The notes below the pieces were generated by a model. That model was not told the DNA's origin and did not search any database. It worked only from the letters and a program-made list of their open reading frames with translations. A stretch of DNA of 64,000 nucleotides from Nematocida parisii ERTm1 (lineage: Eukaryota; Microsporidia): the NCBI RefSeq assembly GCF_000250985.1, contig NW_013524647.1, positions 1 to 64,000 of the forward strand, read 5' to 3'. A program made the translations under genes and the position numbers. Of this stretch, positions 37,673 through 48,120 are shown in pieces. Numbering within the stretch: the first letter of the stretch is position 1; every line of letters starts with the position of its first letter.

Positions 37673-39763
37673 TCACTCTACAGCCTCAGCTTCTTTAAGC
37701 AGTGCCACCTCATTCTTAACTGCCCAAGAAATGCTATCAAACACTTCCTGGACAATTTTAGCAAGAGATTCATCGCCAATTAGCCCTTTTGGCGATAGAG
37801 TAACTTTTTTGTCTTTATCCTGGATTTCTAAACCACCCTCTGTCTTAGTTAGACTGAAATAGTTAGAAAGAATATGCGCTACCGTGTTCATACTTTCTTT
37901 CGGCATTTGGAAAGACCTTGTAGAGTTTTCCTCCTCTGTTGGATTGTCCTCTTTAGTGCACTCTTTGCCTCCACACTTTTTTGACTTCTTTTTATTCAAC
38001 GGTATTTGCACCGAATTTTTCCCCAGCACAGTATCGTTAATTGCCTTTATTATACAGTTAGCAAGAACATCTGTTCTAAAAGAGCTCTCCCATTGAATTG
38101 TAATGGAACCCTCCACATCTTCATATATATGCACTCCATCCACTTCAATGCTTCTTATGCTTTCAGACTCTTTTATTTCCGGGCTCTCATCAAATATCCT
38201 GTCTATCTGGCTTATCAGAAGCTGGAAGGAAACACCCTGCATCTTTGCCTTTTCAACTATTTTTATTTCAGAGATACCCAGCTTAGAAACACTGTCCCTC
38301 TCTACCACTGATACCTTTCCGTCCTCTGCTATGTGCATAAATCCAGAAAATTCATCTGGCACCTCTGTTCCCAGGTACTTTACATTTATTTCTCCAGTCC
38401 CCTTTATCTGAACCCACTCGCCGTTTCTTGGCGTGTGCACCACCATATTCTCACTTTTGGATTCGCTTCGGTGAACAAGAGCACTTTTCAGTCTGTTCAT
38501 CTCTGATGACTCTCCATGCACCAAAACAACTTCTGATACCTTGCACCCCTCAATAAACTCTGCGTTTTGCAAAAAGTCCACGTGCGCGCTGAATGATATA
38601 TAATCTATAGACGAACGAACTACAAGCTTGTTTCCCTTCAGCGATGTTATCTCATCTGGCTCGCAGAGAAGATCCTTTGCAAGCGTGCCCTCCACACAGT
38701 ATCCTGGTATAATACACCCGTTTCTCTTATCACCGCACCACATCTCAAACAGATCACGGGATAACCCGTTCTGCAGCATACCTGGTGAAGCCATCATCAC
38801 GCACGGTCCTCGGTCTTCATACGCCTCAATATTCTTTATGCTTTGCACATGCTTAAAATGGAAAGGGTTGCTTATCTCAGCCATTCCCTGTATCCTGTCA
38901 TTCATCATGTTTAAATATGTTTGGTACACTGCCATAAACCGCTTTGCCAGCGCAGACGCATAAAGAATAGGAATCCCCTGCAAATCTTTTCTAGAGTCCC
39001 AAAACTCGTCAAGTATTAGCAATAGCTCTTGTGCCCTCCCTAAGGCAAAGACAGGCAGCAAGCACTTTCCTCCCCTCTTCACTACATCAGACACCCCAGT
39101 TATAAATCTTGTTTCTCTCTCCTCCTTGCTTTGGTGGCACTGCACCCCATACGTAGACTCCGATATGAGTATGTCTATGGGCATGGGCGGTATCACTGCT
39201 GCTTTCAAGTGCCGGTCCTCCTCCCGAGAATAGTCGCCAGTGTACAACAAAGAAATATCTTCATTTTTAACAAGAAACATGGCAGCTCCTAGCACGTGCC
39301 CTGCATTGTAGGCTATTATTGTAATGTTTTTCAGAGGTATTTCCTGCCCATAGTCAATTGGAATAATTTTGTCATAGCACTGCGCAAGCTCCTTCTCTGT
39401 AAATAGGTCATTCTCTGAGGACACATTGGATACTCGAACATAGTCGTTCAGTAGCCATCGAAAGATTGCTCTAGTTGGGTGGGTCATATATATTTTTCCC
39501 TTAAACCCGCTCCTTTCTGTGAAATATGGAAGTGCGCCAGCGTGATCCAGATGAAAATGCGTAACAAGAATAACGTCTATCTCTGCTGGGTCAATTAAAT
39601 CAAAAAACGGGAGAGATGACACTCCAGTGTACGCAGGATGCACCCCGCAGTCAAACATGACCGTAACTCCTCTAAACTTTGTGACTACGCACGATCTGCC
39701 CACTTCACTTCCCGCCCCTAGCGGTAAGATTCTTGCTGCTGTCTGGCAAATAGTTGGATCCAT
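37673..39763 (-). CDS. YSH1: CPSF73/Ysh1-type mRNA 3'-end endonuclease, 696 aa
   Basis: An upstream ATG at 39799 would overlap the divergent zinc-finger gene; ATG 39763 (MDPTICQTAARILPLGAGSE) fits the family start. The metallo-beta-lactamase motif is intact (VTHFHLDHAG, His69/His71/Asp73/His74), as are the later NAGHVLGAAMF and LLYTGDYSREEDRHL. Beta-CASP motifs are present: ISESTYG, SAHVDF and VLVHGESSEM. This is the zinc endonuclease that cleaves pre-mRNA at the poly(A) site within CPSF. The C-terminal domain is long, with a basic Cys-containing linker (KKKSKKCGGKECTKED). CPSF100/Cft2 lacks the HxHxDH motif, which argues for the catalytic subunit; Int11 is the alternative. Confidence 0.92.
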   Translation of the reverse strand: MDPTICQTAARILPLGAGSEVGRSCVVTKFRGVTVMFDCGVHPAYTGVSSLPFFDLIDPAEIDVILVTHFHLDHAGALPYFTERSGFKGKIYMTHPTRAIFRWLLNDYVRVSNVSSENDLFTEKELAQCYDKIIPIDYGQEIPLKNITIIAYNAGHVLGAAMFLVKNEDISLLYTGDYSREEDRHLKAAVIPPMPIDILISESTYGVQCHQSKEERETRFITGVSDVVKRGGKCLLPVFALGRAQELLLILDEFWDSRKDLQGIPILYASALAKRFMAVYQTYLNMMNDRIQGMAEISNPFHFKHVQSIKNIEAYEDRGPCVMMASPGMLQNGLSRDLFEMWCGDKRNGCIIPGYCVEGTLAKDLLCEPDEITSLKGNKLVVRSSIDYISFSAHVDFLQNAEFIEGCKVSEVVLVHGESSEMNRLKSALVHRSESKSENMVVHTPRNGEWVQIKGTGEINVKYLGTEVPDEFSGFMHIAEDGKVSVVERDSVSKLGISEIKIVEKAKMQGVSFQLLISQIDRIFDESPEIKESESIRSIEVDGVHIYEDVEGSITIQWESSFRTDVLANCIIKAINDTVLGKNSVQIPLNKKKSKKCGGKECTKEDNPTEEENSTRSFQMPKESMNTVAHILSNYFSLTKTEGGLEIQDKDKKVTLSPKGLIGDESLAKIVQEVFDSISWAVKNEVALLKEAEAVE

Positions 39764-39783
39764 AAAAATGAAAATAAAAAAAG
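39764..39783. promoter_or_regulatory. 20-base divergent promoter
   Basis: Only 20 bases, A-rich on the plus strand, separate the ATG of the CPSF73 gene (39763, minus) from the ATG of the zinc-finger gene (39784, plus). Transcription of at least one gene probably starts inside the other's coding region, as is common in compact microsporidian genomes. Confidence 0.55.
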
Positions 39784-40437
39784 ATGAGCTTGTACTCATG
39801 CGGGTTTGAAGGCTGCTCCAAAAAATTTAAAAAACCATCTCTTCTAGAGCTCCACGAGAACACCCACACAAACACCCGACCCTTTGCATGCAAAGAATGT
39901 GATCACCGATATTTTAAAAATAGCCATTTAAAAGTTCATGCGCTAAGAGCGCATGGATGCACTGAAAAGCGAATATGTAAAGAATGTAATAAAACACTTG
40001 CATCGGAAGAAGGCCTTTCTCGGCACAAAGATGTATGCGGCCGGGTATTTACATGTAATGCATGCTCTGCAACGTTTGTTCGGGCAAAATGGTTTTTGAA
40101 CCACTCAAGAGCGTGCATAGGAACTGTTTCTCTGGATAATAAAAAAATAGCTCTAGACACGAAAATAGCTCAAAATACAAAACCATCACTAAATACACCG
40201 AACGCAGAGGAAATGCCTCAAAAATCCAAGAATCCTGATCAAACAAAGAAACAAGACCTTGTTCGCTGTAAAATATGTGGTAAAGGGTTCAAGCTAGAAA
40301 AAAACTGCAAGTTTCATGAATCACACGCACATAATAACCTGCAGTACCCATGCGCACACTGCTCTAAAGTATATAATTATAAAGGATCACTTACCAGGCA
40401 CATTCAGAAGATTCATTCTAATATTAATAAATCTTAA
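39784..40437 (+). CDS. C2H2 zinc-finger protein, about six fingers, 217 aa
   Basis: ATG 39784. Finger 1 is YSCGFEGCSKKFKKPSLLEL then HENTH; finger 2 FACKECDHRYFKNSHLKVHA; finger 3 RICKECNKTLASEEGLSRHK; finger 4 FTCNACSATFVRAKWFLNH. After a Lys/Asn/Pro-rich linker (about residues 120-155) come finger 5 VRCKICGKGFKLEKNCKFHE and finger 6 YPCAHCSKVYNYKGSLTRHI. The linker between fingers 1 and 2 (HTNTRPF) resembles the TGEKPF DNA-binding linker. Likely DNA-binding; a TFIIIA-type role is possible, since finger 1 has the C-x4-C spacing seen in TFIIIA, but the number of fingers is small. Divergent with CPSF73. Confidence 0.85.
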   Translation: MSLYSCGFEGCSKKFKKPSLLELHENTHTNTRPFACKECDHRYFKNSHLKVHALRAHGCTEKRICKECNKTLASEEGLSRHKDVCGRVFTCNACSATFVRAKWFLNHSRACIGTVSLDNKKIALDTKIAQNTKPSLNTPNAEEMPQKSKNPDQTKKQDLVRCKICGKGFKLEKNCKFHESHAHNNLQYPCAHCSKVYNYKGSLTRHIQKIHSNINKS

Positions 40438-40884
40438 TAACTAATCTATTCTATATCTTTAGTTTAAATTTCTGGTGTTTTATTTTTGGATATAACCCGA
40501 AATTTGAAAAGCCTTCACATAACTGGTAATATTCTAAAAATCTAATTTTATAATTAATATGTACACCTTTTTATTTTAATAAGCTATTATTAAATAATTC
40601 TAATTCTCTAGGGCCTTAAAAATCCATTATGCTAAAAATGGAAATATTTCCCTAGCGTCCAATTTACATTCAGAGTTTCAGGCCATATTTACACATACTT
40701 CCACTAAATTACTTTCTGTATAGCTTTGCTCTCTAAAACTTTGTCTTATATTCTATGAATATTCCTGGGCATACTTTTTATGTGCAGAGTTTACATGTGT
40801 TTGTTTTGCTTTACATGGTCTGCAGCTAAGCGGCAACAACTAATCATTATTTTATTTATATATTCTATTCTGTGTTTATCCTTT
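40438..40884. other. Gap upstream of enolase
   Basis: TAACCCGAA at 40493-40501; otherwise AT-rich. The frame of enolase is open back to an ATG at 40780, which would add 35 residues including a hydrophobic stretch (LIIILFIYSILCLSF). I treat this as 5' leader but note the alternative. Confidence 0.5.
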
Positions 40885-42580
40885 ATGAAGATTAAAAAGT
40901 GTATACAAAAGGTAATTGGGCGAAGCATTTTTGACAGCAGAGGAATCCCTACTGTTGAAGTAGATTTTAAAACAACTATTGGAACTGTGCGCGCCAGCTG
41001 CCCATCTGGAGCATCTACTGGGTCGCAGGAGGCACTTGAGCTAAGAGATGGCGACTCTTCTAATTGCATGGGGAAGAGTGTTCAAAAAGCTCTTATAGGC
41101 GTAGAAGAGCTTGCAAACTCTTTAATATCTACTGGCATGCACATAACAGACCAAGAGGCTATAGACAAGCACATGATTGAGCTGGATGGCACTAAAAACA
41201 AGAGCAGGGTTGGTGCAAACTCAATTCTCCCCATGTCTATTTGCTTTGCCAGGCTGGGTGCAAAGTACATGCAGATGCAGGAGTGGGTGTACCTACAATC
41301 ACTTATGCAGAGAAGTGATATGAAATCATGTGCATCGTGCTCTTCTACTGCTCCCAATCTAAAGTGTGCTCTAATAAACTCCCAGGGCAGTAAGCATCTT
41401 CCAAATGGAAGTGTACTTGTAAGCAATACTGAGATTGATAGTGAATTGAAAGAGAGTACTAAGAAAAAAGAAGAATCTGATGAGAAAGAAAAGAATAAAG
41501 ATGAGAAGAAACCAAATGATTCTGAGCAAAATGAGAAAGATGAAGAAGGGTCTGAACAAAGCAAGAAAGTGAAAGAAGATCTAGAGTCGGAGAAAAAGAA
41601 GGCAGATGAAAAAAAGGACCCAGAGTTGGAGAAAAAGGAGGCAGATGAAAGAAAAGCAAAAGAAGAGGATGCAGATGAAAAGCCAAAACAAAAAGAAAAG
41701 CTTAAGACAGAGAAAACCTGTAAAGATGCTCTATTAAAGAAAAAGCAAAAGCCTACCATTCCTAGAATATTCTTTAATATAATCAATGGGGGAAGACATG
41801 CCGACAACGGCCTTTTTGTGCAGGAGATCATGGTTTCATTCGATGGAAACACTCCATACAATGTTCTGACATCTGCGTCTGAGTTTATATGGGCGCTTAA
41901 GTCTATTAGTTAAAAAAAAGTATAAACTTACTGGAGTGGGGGACGAAGGAGGATTTGCCCCACCAATTTCCTCATTGGAGGAGGGCCTTGACCTAATACA
42001 GGAGGCAGCCAAGGCCTCTGGAATAACTCCATCAATTGCACTTGACGTGGCTGCATCCGAGTTCTACAAGGATGGTAAATACAACATAGGATGGAAAACA
42101 AAGGACAAGTATGTATCCCGCTTTGAAATGATTGATTATTATGTCAAAATAATTAATAAGTACAAGGTGGCAATGATTGAAGACCCATTTGATGAAAAAG
42201 ATTATGAGGGCTGGGAGGTGTTTATGAAAGAAGCCAATACTCTAGGAACAAAAGTAGTTGGAGACGATTTAATTGTGACTAATCCAGAGCTTATCAAGAA
42301 GGCAGGAGAAGAAAAGCTTTGCAATGTCGCTCTCATAAAAATGAACCAAATTGGAACCATCACAGAAACCATCCAGGCTGTAAAAGAGGCAAGAAAGCAG
42401 GGCATGAAGGTGATGGCAAGCCATAGAAGCGGCGAGACTGAGGATATTTTCCTGGCACATCTAGCAGTTGGCCTGTCGGCCGATTATCTTAAGGCTGGGT
42501 CACTCTGCCGAACAGAAAGAGTCTCTAAGTATAATGAGCTTGTTCGAATATTTGAGAAGTTTTCAATTGATACAATATAA
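40885..42580 (+). CDS. ENO: Enolase with a large charged insert and a one-base frame break
   Basis: From ATG 40885 (MKIKKCIQKVIGRSIFDSRG) the enolase fold begins normally, with the PSGASTG loop. After YLQSLMQ (about 41310) there are about 146 extra residues, largely Lys/Glu/Asp repeats, before PRIFFNIINGGRHADN (about 41759). This frame stops at 41911, but one base out the protein continues with KKKYKLTGVGDEGG to 42580. A single extra A near 41905 accounts for the break. All main catalytic and metal residues are present across both parts: SGASTG, GGRHA, VQE, GDEGG, the Asp in ALDVAASEF, IEDPF, GDD, IKMNQIGT, SHRSGET and LKAG. The last 15-20 residues typical of enolase are missing. It catalyses 2-phosphoglycerate to phosphoenolpyruvate. 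It may be a sequencing error, real decay or programmed frameshifting. Confidence 0.85.
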
Positions 42581-42933
42581 GCACTCAATTCACTACTGCT
42601 GCTATGTATCATTCTGAGGGAATTTTGGGATATTTCAGGGGTTTCTGAACATAAAACAAATAAAACCACACTAAATGAGAATAAAGTATCTAGGTACGCT
42701 TTTAAATTTTTATAGAACACTATATAAATCTTGTTAAATGTCTTATACAGAAAACAAAAGCTATGCTTATTCCCACTGTAGAGATATACACAGTAGATTG
42801 CACACCCCGTGTGCTTATTGTACTGCATCAAACAAGCAAACAAAATGTATATAATTTCTGCATGTAAAAGAATCTAAGAAAAACAAAGAACCCCTTCAAA
42901 ATTGCTTGTTGCCAACTGAAATATCTATTAGAT
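42581..42933. other. Gap between convergent genes
   Basis: 350 bases between the 3' ends of enolase and the NIPA-like gene. AT-rich; no gene or repeat that I can support. Confidence 0.4.
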
Positions 42934-44307
42934 TTATTTCTGCTTTGTTTCCACGGTAAGTTTTTCACTCTCTGTTGATGGCGTGTCCTTTCCAACCATT
43001 CGGAAAATAAGGAAGCCCGACCCAATAAATATTGTAACAAGGCCCAAAAGAAAGTTTTTAAACTGTGACGAGGTAAACATAGAAAAGTCTTTGAAGTATA
43101 TACCAGCAGTAGTCACACTTAAAAGAGTCCACATAATGTGGAAGATAGGGATCACTAGCAGAGCATCATATCGCTTAAGCGCTTTGTTCAGCCAATATAT
43201 CTGCCCAACTGTACATAAGAACACGAGCGACCCAAAGAGGTATGGCCCTGGGCCATAGAACTGGTTCTGCCCATCCAGAGTTAAACTGATTAATACACCA
43301 AAGCTCTTTGCAAAAAGAGTTGTAAAAGAGGCTATTGATGCAGATACAGCCACATACGCAACAACCATGATGTATTTCAAGCAGTACCCGTTCTTACTGA
43401 GCTTTTTATCCAAAGAAATCCATGGCTTTTCTGTCCCTAGCTTCCAGTCGCTGTTATCTTCAACTATTCTACAGAAAATAATCAGCGCTACAATAAGACA
43501 GAGGAGACAGAGAAACCATATAAAGGTGGCCGCACTGAAGTAGTTCTTCAAAAGGCCAAAGAGATTGTGGTCTTTTTTCCCGGTCCCCGCATTTGAAAGA
43601 ACCAGCGAAGATCCAATAAGAACAAACACAATGCACAAAAAGTCGTACACAGTAAACACCTCTTTGTTAATCATTGGAGCAAAAATGCTATTTGCAATAA
43701 TTCCAACCGCGCCAAGGGAGGTCATAAGAGACTGATTTCCAAAGACATAAGAGCTAAACCCAGAAATCTTCCCTACGACATAAGAAAGCACACCAAGTGC
43801 AAACAGATTAATGGTCATTCCCCAGAAGGTTCCTCTTTCCATGACATATGACTTTTTCTGTAGATTTAGTCCAATGTTAATAAAAATATTTCCAGTAACT
43901 GAAAGAATCGGCCCAAATATCCACATCTTATGAATGGATGGCACGCATATAGGCCCTATCTCACGATTTGAGCAAGTAAACCCAGAGGTGCACCCGCTTA
44001 TGCTGATGGGCCTATTTAGACTGCATGCTGCCCCATTAGGAACAAATCTGCAACACAGGCCTTCATTGCATGGAGCAGTGCACGCCAGTGGCCCAAAAAA
44101 GGGATACGACGCGCACTCATTTGCAGCAGAGCACGCGCTGCCTGGGGGCTTTAGCTGCACACACTGGCCCTCCACACAGAAAAGACTGTGTGGTCCTGTT
44201 ATTTTTGATATCTGGCAATCTGCATCTATTCTGCATTTTCCTGCTAGCACAGAGTGAGCAGACACGAGAAAGAAGGAGAACCACCACACTATAGAATGCA
44301 CACTCAT
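42934..44307 (-). CDS. NIPA-type (DUF803) magnesium-transporter-like protein with a secreted Cys-rich N-terminal domain, about 457 aa
   Basis: ATG 44364 is possible, but ATG 44307 (MSVHSIVWWFSFFLVSAHSV) gives a clean signal peptide. Residues about 24-125 are a cysteine-rich domain with about 14 cysteines (CRIDADCQ, CVEGQCVQ, CSAANECA, LACTAPCNEGLCCRF, CSLNRP and CTSGFTCS). Then comes a NIPA-like core of about nine hydrophobic segments: GNIFINIGLNLQKKSY, TSLGAVGIIANSIFAPM, and RYDALLVIPIFHIMWTLLS followed by VTTAGIYFKDF, all characteristic of NIPA/SLC57 proteins. NIPA relatives carry Mg2+ or other divalent cations. I know of no usual Cys-rich ectodomain in this family, so the fusion is noteworthy. 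The C-terminal tail is cytosolic and polar. Confidence 0.8.
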   Translation of the reverse strand: MSVHSIVWWFSFFLVSAHSVLAGKCRIDADCQISKITGPHSLFCVEGQCVQLKPPGSACSAANECASYPFFGPLACTAPCNEGLCCRFVPNGAACSLNRPISISGCTSGFTCSNREIGPICVPSIHKMWIFGPILSVTGNIFINIGLNLQKKSYVMERGTFWGMTINLFALGVLSYVVGKISGFSSYVFGNQSLMTSLGAVGIIANSIFAPMINKEVFTVYDFLCIVFVLIGSSLVLSNAGTGKKDHNLFGLLKNYFSAATFIWFLCLLCLIVALIIFCRIVEDNSDWKLGTEKPWISLDKKLSKNGYCLKYIMVVAYVAVSASIASFTTLFAKSFGVLISLTLDGQNQFYGPGPYLFGSLVFLCTVGQIYWLNKALKRYDALLVIPIFHIMWTLLSVTTAGIYFKDFSMFTSSQFKNFLLGLVTIFIGSGFLIFRMVGKDTPSTESEKLTVETKQK

Positions 44308-44904
44308 ATAATAATAAACAAGAGGCGGATTTAGAAATAGCAAACAAACAAACAAATTAAACATGGATATACCCCGAAAAACATCAGATCTAAATAAAAT
44401 ACCTTATAATTGCCACAATTACATATATACTGCACAGCATAAAATAAAGAAAATTTCTTGTGGACAGGACATACGGACAAGCATATCCACATATAACCCA
44501 AAAATCTTTAAAAGTAATAAAGATACAAGCTTAACTTCAGCAGGATAAATATGATAATTGTTCCAGAATATTTGGTAATAATTACAACAGAGTTATTTAA
44601 ATAAGAATTTGTTGCGCTGTTTAAAGAGAGATTTTTAGGGCATTGGATTGTATCATGCGGTGTACTATGCTAGCAAACCTAGTTTTGCATGGTTCAAGCT
44701 TCATTATATATAAAATAATCATATTCTGCATAAAATATTTGTACAAACATAATTTTCTGCAATAGTCACACTAATTCGTGTAATTTCTAGATGTTTTGTA
44801 TATGAGCAATGTGTTATAATGCATTGCACCCACATAAAATACTTTTTCTTTATTTAGTATTTTAATAATATGGATATATATTTTACTAAGGAATCTATTT
44901 TTTT
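44308..44904. other. Divergent gap
   Basis: About 600 AT-rich bases between NIPA-like (minus) and the TOG protein (plus). A 61-codon frame at 44363-44548 is not called because it overlaps the longer NIPA start and shows no family or composition signal. Confidence 0.4.
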
Positions 44905-47900
44905 ATGGTGGATGCACAGCCGACATGGAAAGACAGAGTAGAAAAGTATCGAAAACTAGAAGAGCAGTGGAAAAGGAAACCGCAGGGACAGATAAGCACT
45001 ATTGTAGAGATTGTAAAGGAGACCTCTATACCTGCGCTTGAAGCGGGCCTATCAGCTATTATACCACTGGCAAAGGCAAACACAATGGAGGAATACACAC
45101 GGGATGTTTTAGCAGTTCTATTTAAGAATGTGGCATCAACCAAGCCAACTACAAAGAAGGCAGTAAAAGAAATTATGGAAGCGCAAGCACACCACAACCC
45201 CTCATATGTTGTTTTGGCTGCTTCTATCCATATAAAGGATAAAAATCCGAAAATAATAACGGAAACACTCAAAATATTAGTGGAGCATGCAGCCTTGCTG
45301 GACAAGTATCTAATGGGATCAATACTGCCACATGCCGCCTTTCTTTTTGGGCACGGCACTGGGTCAGTAAGAGAGGAGGCCACTCGACTTTTTCAGATAC
45401 TTGCAGAAAAAGATCCAGAGGAGGTAGGAGAAGCAGTGAAAACTCTCCGGCCAATTCAAGTAAAGGAAATATTTCAGCCGCCACAAGAAAAGGAGCAAAA
45501 GGCTGCAGCGCAGCAAGCAGAAGCCCCGGTGCAGCAAGTACAAAGGCAGGGGAGAAGTGCACAAAGCATACCACAAACCCCAAGTGATATAAGTGCATCT
45601 GCTAAGCCAAGCAGCTCATCAGAAAACAGCACGCGCATGAGTACTATGCCTATAGTAGAAAAAAAGCCTGTGCCTAGGAAGGGGAAAGAGAGCGCTGCCC
45701 AGCCAGCCAAGCCAAAGGAGTACAAAGTTATTTCTCTTATAGAAAGCTTTTACGATAGGTTTAGGTCAGCCCAGTGGAAGGAGCGATTAGTAATGGAAGA
45801 GCTAGACGAAAAGCTTGGGAGCAACAAAAAACTGGACAGAAATGACACTCATGATGTATTAGATGCGATTATTAAAAAAATAGGAGAAAGCAACAATAAA
45901 GTGTTTATCGCAGCGATGTCTGTGGCTTCCAAAATTGCAAGCAGAGAAAAGATACAGGAGTCCTTTGCAATTCAAATCACAAAGGCCGTAGGAAAAAGAC
46001 TAAAGGATAAAAAGGAGCAGGTGCAGCAGTCTGTTACAAATTTAATTGTTACTCTTGTTGAGATATACAAAGCTTCTATTCTTCTGGAGCTTTCAGCAAT
46101 GGCTGTTTCTGATAAAACAGTACGCCACGGTGTGTTGAAGACATTTGATGCGTGCATTGATCTGGTAAGCGAGAAAGAGATAGAAAGTGCAAAGGCATTC
46201 AAGTCTTTAGTAGAGTGCACAAAAGACCAAAATGCAGATATAAGGGCGCTTGCATGTACGTGCATAGCTAAGGTGCTTTCAAAGAAAGAGGAGCTGGTTA
46301 CTCAGGGAGAGATAGAAGCGTATGGAGTAGAAAGGCTTCTTGCCGCAAAAATAGAGGCGCAGACAGAAGAGTTATTCAAAAAAAAGGATGCAGAAATAAC
46401 AGCAATCATTGAGTCACTCTGCGAAGACATTCGAAATACATCAATTAAGACTGAGCCTATTACGCCGATCCGCACGGCACAGAGCACCGCGCAGAGCCAA
46501 GAAAATATGACGGTGAGTCCTATTATAACGCAGTCTTTAAAAAGAGATAAGATGAACATCCCCATCCAGGACATAAATGGAGACAATGTGTTCATAGATG
46601 CGCCCTACCAGGCATCTCAGATTCAGCAGCCATCAGTGTGTAGTACAAGCAGTATGAACAGAAGTCCTAGCGAGTCTGAGATAATGAATTTTATAAAAAC
46701 AGGCGAGATTGATGGATCTGTCTTGCGCTCACTCGTCGATGCGCTCGGCAGCAGCCCTATAGTAAGCGCGCGTGCGCTATCGCTTCTTTCAGTAATAAAC
46801 ATAAACGAAGAAATAGCAATGCAGATTAAAGAAAAAATGGAGACCCTTAGTGTTAATGAGCCGCACTCTGTTCTAATGGCAGAAAGTCTAAAGAGCAAAG
46901 TATTCCGGATAATCAATGAAAAGTCTGCATTTGAGGAAAAGTGCTTGTTTGCATCTCTCTGCGACTCTTTGATGAAAGGAGAGCGCGTTCCTCAAGAGGC
47001 GCTTGTGTCTGCTATTTCTATGGCAGAAAAGAGGTCTACTGTTCTTAAAGAGGAACAAGCATTCCTTATTATAAAAACATCCGCAGAGATGGAGTACTGG
47101 GATGTGCTTTCAATGCTGGAGAAAGTGTTCCCAATCTTAAAAATACTCACGGTTCTTATTTCTCTTGCAGAGACACATCCAGCGTTTATTAACAGCATAT
47201 ATTTCCTGCTTCAAAGAGCCCCTATGATCCCAAATGCATGGGTGGAGGGAGTGGTTGGTGGCCAAAAGTTTATTTCTCTGCTAGAAAGAGCCGAAACACC
47301 TGCATCAGCACAGATTTTAACTCTATTAAAAAAAGAAAACATTATTACCACATACTCACCGTGTGCAAAGAAGGTCAGAAGATCAGAGGAAATTGCAGAC
47401 ATAAATCTACTTCTTAATGATATAATAGACCAAAACTCTGTGCACTCGCATGCGTCTCTAGAAAAGCTTGAGCAAGTGTCTGTACAGAATCTAAGTGCGC
47501 TTTTAAGAAGTGCGTCCACTGTAGTGAATGTGCTGCTTCTTCAGTTGAGTGACTCACTTTCCTCTGGCGGCACATATGCGAACGTCTATATAATTATTGG
47601 CATAATCAAGCGAATATGTGAAAGCGATGTATTTCTCTCTACACTTGATGCAGGGACTCTTCTAAGTCTTGTTTCAGACTATATTGTGATTATTACCGGG
47701 CAAATTCCCAGAGGATCTGCCTCACCAGAAGGCATTAAAAAAGAGTGCAGTGAAAGTCTTCTAAAGATGTGTGTCAATGCACCATTTCTGACTATGTTTA
47801 AAATATATATTAACTTGCTGTCAAATAGGTACAGAGAAGAGAAAGTGCGAGAAATTCTTGTAAAACTTCTGTGGAAGCATTCTAAGCTTTCCTCTTCCGC

Positions 47901-48120
47901 AATTTCTGACCGGTCAGTAGTAATGGGCATTATCAATCGGCTAAACTCATTCTACGCAGAGTTTAGGGGAGATCTGAAGAGTGATCAGCTAATAACAAAG
48001 GTTCTCCAGCTACACCTTATAGAAATATTAAAACAGTATGGTGAAGAGTTCTTAAAGGTATTTAAAGTCACAGGGCCTGTGCTGCAGCAGGTACATGCAT
48101 TAGGGGGAGTTAAACTGTGA
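44905..48120 (+). CDS. STU2: XMAP215/Stu2-type TOG-domain microtubule protein, 1071 aa
   Basis: ATG 44905. The N-terminal region (about residues 7-190) is a TOG-like HEAT domain starting WKDRVEKYRKLEEQWKRK. After a Gln/Pro/Ser-rich linker (about 190-270) a second TOG domain (about 280-500) starts with the diagnostic AQWKERLVMEELDEKL and has HEAT loops such as GKRLKDKKEQVQQSVTNLIV. A long disordered part (about 520-600) follows. The C-terminal 450 residues are helical and end with a HEAT-like block (INLLLNDIIDQNS, LEKLEQ, LLWKHSKLSS), like the C-terminal domain of Stu2/chTOG. TOG proteins bind tubulin and speed microtubule growth at plus ends and spindle poles. Two TOG domains matches fungal Stu2. 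Confidence 0.8.
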   Translation: MVDAQPTWKDRVEKYRKLEEQWKRKPQGQISTIVEIVKETSIPALEAGLSAIIPLAKANTMEEYTRDVLAVLFKNVASTKPTTKKAVKEIMEAQAHHNPSYVVLAASIHIKDKNPKIITETLKILVEHAALLDKYLMGSILPHAAFLFGHGTGSVREEATRLFQILAEKDPEEVGEAVKTLRPIQVKEIFQPPQEKEQKAAAQQAEAPVQQVQRQGRSAQSIPQTPSDISASAKPSSSSENSTRMSTMPIVEKKPVPRKGKESAAQPAKPKEYKVISLIESFYDRFRSAQWKERLVMEELDEKLGSNKKLDRNDTHDVLDAIIKKIGESNNKVFIAAMSVASKIASREKIQESFAIQITKAVGKRLKDKKEQVQQSVTNLIVTLVEIYKASILLELSAMAVSDKTVRHGVLKTFDACIDLVSEKEIESAKAFKSLVECTKDQNADIRALACTCIAKVLSKKEELVTQGEIEAYGVERLLAAKIEAQTEELFKKKDAEITAIIESLCEDIRNTSIKTEPITPIRTAQSTAQSQENMTVSPIITQSLKRDKMNIPIQDINGDNVFIDAPYQASQIQQPSVCSTSSMNRSPSESEIMNFIKTGEIDGSVLRSLVDALGSSPIVSARALSLLSVININEEIAMQIKEKMETLSVNEPHSVLMAESLKSKVFRIINEKSAFEEKCLFASLCDSLMKGERVPQEALVSAISMAEKRSTVLKEEQAFLIIKTSAEMEYWDVLSMLEKVFPILKILTVLISLAETHPAFINSIYFLLQRAPMIPNAWVEGVVGGQKFISLLERAETPASAQILTLLKKENIITTYSPCAKKVRRSEEIADINLLLNDIIDQNSVHSHASLEKLEQVSVQNLSALLRSASTVVNVLLLQLSDSLSSGGTYANVYIIIGIIKRICESDVFLSTLDAGTLLSLVSDYIVIITGQIPRGSASPEGIKKECSESLLKMCVNAPFLTMFKIYINLLSNRYREEKVREILVKLLWKHSKLSSSAISDRSVVMGIINRLNSFYAEFRGDLKSDQLITKVLQLHLIEILKQYGEEFLKVFKVTGPVLQQVHALGGVKL

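Noticed and set aside
44363-44548. 61-codon plus-strand frame starting MDIPRK
   Set aside because: It overlaps the alternative start of the NIPA-like gene and shows no domain or composition signal.
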